Part shown: positions 34,595 through 35,966 of the stretch, one piece after another
How the letters are laid out: each line of letters begins with the position of its first letter
How positions within the stretch are numbered: the first letter of the stretch is position 1
Assembly: GCA_902560725.1 (NCBI GenBank)
Contig: CACEMR010000013.1
Location: 1 to 35,966, forward strand
Direction: 5' to 3'
Origin: an uncultured Alphaproteobacteria bacterium
GTDB lineage: Bacteria; Pseudomonadota; Alphaproteobacteria; HIMB59; GCA-002718135
DNA: 35,966 nucleotides
Notes under the pieces: model-generated
Databases searched by the model: none
What the model was told of the DNA's origin: nothing
Seen by the model: the letters and a program-made list of their open reading frames with translations, nothing else
Program-made: the position numbers and the translations under genes

Positions 34595-34740
34595 ATAAAA
34601 AAGTTAAAGAACCTAAGTATTTAAAAGATCTTGTTAAGCAATTCCCAAAAATTACTAGTGGAAGAAAAAACTTTTCTCAACATCATGGTAGAATATTAAA
34701 AACCCTATATTTGATTAAAAAATATATTAAAAAAAACTAA
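34591..34740 (+). CDS. Unrecognised 49-aa basic protein coupled to purH
   Basis: An uninterrupted reading frame of 49 codons begins with TTG at 34591, overlapping the purH stop (TTGA), and ends with TAA at 34738-34740. The product is highly basic. Its central segment ITSGRKNFSQHHGRILKTLY looks less random than the flanking AT-rich sequence, with G, R, Q and H residues that are rare in chance frames here. The overlap resembles the other translational couplings in this operon. No ribosome binding site is obvious beyond that. It overlaps the convergent sulfotransferase gene by 4 bp. I do not recognise the family. Confidence 0.5.
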   Translation: MNKKVKEPKYLKDLVKQFPKITSGRKNFSQHHGRILKTLYLIKKYIKKN

Positions 34741-35966
34741 TAGTTGAATTTGTTTATCCACTTTTCTAAATATTTTAGTGAATCTTTGGAATTACTATAG
34801 TTTTTCCAACGATCAATGGAGGAACTATACAATGGACTAATAACCTGACTATAACTAGGTGTTGATATTTTTGTTCTTTTTTTTGCAGTTATATAAAATT
34901 CTTCCAATTTTTTTTCATATTCTAATCCCAAGAAATTTATTAGGTTTTTAATTTGTACACTAAAATCATTTACAACATTTTCATATTTAATAATAAAGTA
35001 ATTTAAATCTAATTGACCTTCATAAAATTCAAACAAGTCCAACACCTTATCATAAAACGTTAAAGTATCTTTCCATTTAAGAAAATTAACCATTGCATCA
35101 TTGATTTTGAAAGAGCTAAAAAAACAACTAATAATGACATCACATGGATGTCTCATTGCTAAAATTACTTTAGATTTTGGAAAAATACATTTTATAAAAC
35201 CTAATTCAATCATTGATAGTGGAAGTTTATCAATAATAATCTTTTTTTTATCTTCTTCGCTTTCAATAATTTTTTTAAAGTAATCATTTCTTATATTATC
35301 TTTTTCTTTTTGAGTAATGTTTATTAATTCTACAAGATCGTTATTTTTATTATTAAAAAAGTTATGACGAAGGTCTATAAGATATGGTTTTTCTTCAAGT
35401 ACTTTAATTTTAGAGTGCGTTCTCAAAATAGTATCTAGTAATGTTGTTCCTGATCTTGGAAATCCAACTAAAAAAACTAAATTTTCATCATTTTGATATT
35501 CTAAATTATTTACAATTTTTTCTATATTTTTTTTTGTGTAAAATTTTTTATACTTTTCCATTGTTTCAAGTATTTTGTTACCATTGTATTTTTTGTTTTC
35601 ATCTAGGTTAAATATAAAATTATTTCTTTCTTCTACTTTTTTGTATGCTTCATTATAATTTTTTAATTTCTCTAAGTTTTTTGACTCTAGATCTAAAAGC
35701 TTACCATAAAAAAATTTATCATTTTTAAGTTTAATCTTCAAATTAGTAATAGAAATTATATTTTGTGAATCTTTAAATTTTTTTTCTCTATTTAATAATA
35801 AGCATTTGTATAAATTAAGTATCTCAAGCTCATATTTGTTTTCAAAAATTTTAAAAGCGCCATCTATTAAGGTTTGTAGTTTTTTTAAATCATTCGTGGA
35901 CTCTAATAAATTTAAAAGCTTTTTATAGCTATCAAAAAAATATTTATCACAGTTAATAGATTTCAA
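34737..35966 (-). CDS. TPR-sulfotransferase, 5' end outside the window
   Basis: C-terminal 409 or so residues of a larger protein. The frame runs off the window edge, and the first in-frame start-like codon at the edge (TTG) is not credible, so the N-terminus is missing. A helical, TPR-like region precedes a Sulfotransfer_3-type domain with VFLVGFPRSGTTLLDTIL (5'-phosphosulfate loop, encoded near 35440-35480) and VILAMRHPCDVIISCFFSSF (3'-phosphate site). TPR-sulfotransferase fusions of this kind are frequent in marine bacteria, and acceptors are unknown. It is the second sulfotransferase in the window and is not closely similar to the one at 8327. Confidence 0.85.
   Translation of the reverse strand: MKSINCDKYFFDSYKKLLNLLESTNDLKKLQTLIDGAFKIFENKYELEILNLYKCLLLNREKKFKDSQNIISITNLKIKLKNDKFFYGKLLDLESKNLEKLKNYNEAYKKVEERNNFIFNLDENKKYNGNKILETMEKYKKFYTKKNIEKIVNNLEYQNDENLVFLVGFPRSGTTLLDTILRTHSKIKVLEEKPYLIDLRHNFFNNKNNDLVELINITQKEKDNIRNDYFKKIIESEEDKKKIIIDKLPLSMIELGFIKCIFPKSKVILAMRHPCDVIISCFFSSFKINDAMVNFLKWKDTLTFYDKVLDLFEFYEGQLDLNYFIIKYENVVNDFSVQIKNLINFLGLEYEKKLEEFYITAKKRTKISTPSYSQVISPLYSSSIDRWKNYSNSKDSLKYLEKWINKFNY

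Noticed and set aside
1-35966. CRISPR arrays, tRNA or rRNA genes, insertion sequences, integrase or toxin-antitoxin genes
   Set aside because: I looked in the gaps and reading frames and found none; every gap is about 105 bp or less, with no spaced direct repeats or transposase motifs.

Overview
The window reads as chromosomal DNA from a streamlined, very AT-rich marine alphaproteobacterium of the SAR11 (Pelagibacterales) or HIMB59/AEGEAN-169 kind. This is inferred from three things. Base composition is extreme, with K/N/I/F-rich proteins. Genes are packed, with almost every gap under 75 bp and many 1-4 bp stop/start overlaps. The neighbourhoods are typically alphaproteobacterial: yggT-folD, hemY next to a Mic60-like gene and tsaD, an ECF11-type sigma factor with a ChrR-like partner, and rsmB-heparinase-purH. 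I see no tRNA, rRNA, CRISPR array, insertion sequence or prophage. No gene-free stretch exceeds about 105 bp.

Layout. 1-103 holds the terminator of an upstream gene. 104-5433 is a System I cytochrome c maturation operon, ccmABCDEFGH, including a 34-codon ccmD; no ccmI is present. 5519-6352 is a polar amino acid ABC transporter binding protein, sharing a long 3' hairpin with a convergent glutamine-dependent asparagine synthetase-like gene (6391-8301). That gene is divergent from a small sulfotransferase (8327-9016). yggT-folD follows, then a minus-strand set reading ialB-like gene, argG, glycosyltransferase (12683 down to 10246). An ECF sigma factor/ChrR-like pair (12754-13913), a ReAV-type asparaginase, a DUF3429 membrane protein, a fructosamine-kinase family gene, an aldo/keto reductase and a Bax-inhibitor-1 protein occupy 12.7-18.2 kb.

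18.2-22.5 kb carries two tandem TPR plus glycosyltransferase-like paralogues (594 and 595 aa) and a convergent small glycosyltransferase. 22.5-24.7 kb holds hemY and a Mic60/mitofilin-like gene on the minus strand, divergent from tsaD. tsaD is followed by a 2-oxoglutarate/Fe(II) oxygenase, an FkbM methyltransferase and an EVE-domain protein, then acs and a convergent TK1-type thymidine kinase. 30.3-34.7 kb is an overlapping rsmB-heparinase II/III-purH unit ending in an unrecognised 49-aa ORF. The window closes inside a TPR-sulfotransferase gene on the minus strand.

How the genes work together. Most of the window is housekeeping: cytochrome c biogenesis, one-carbon and purine metabolism, arginine synthesis, tRNA t6A, 16S rRNA methylation and acetate activation. 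Single genes or pairs for modifying surface glycans or proteins (glycosyltransferases, sulfotransferases, FkbM, 2OG oxygenase) are slotted between core genes. I found no clearly new defence or mobile system. The observations most worth checking are a ChrR-like protein that seems to have lost the zinc ligands of its anti-sigma domain, the tandem TPR-glycosyltransferase pair directly behind a terminator, the oxygenase-FkbM pair between tsaD and the EVE gene, the divergent Mic60-like protein, and the 49-aa ORF coupled to purH.
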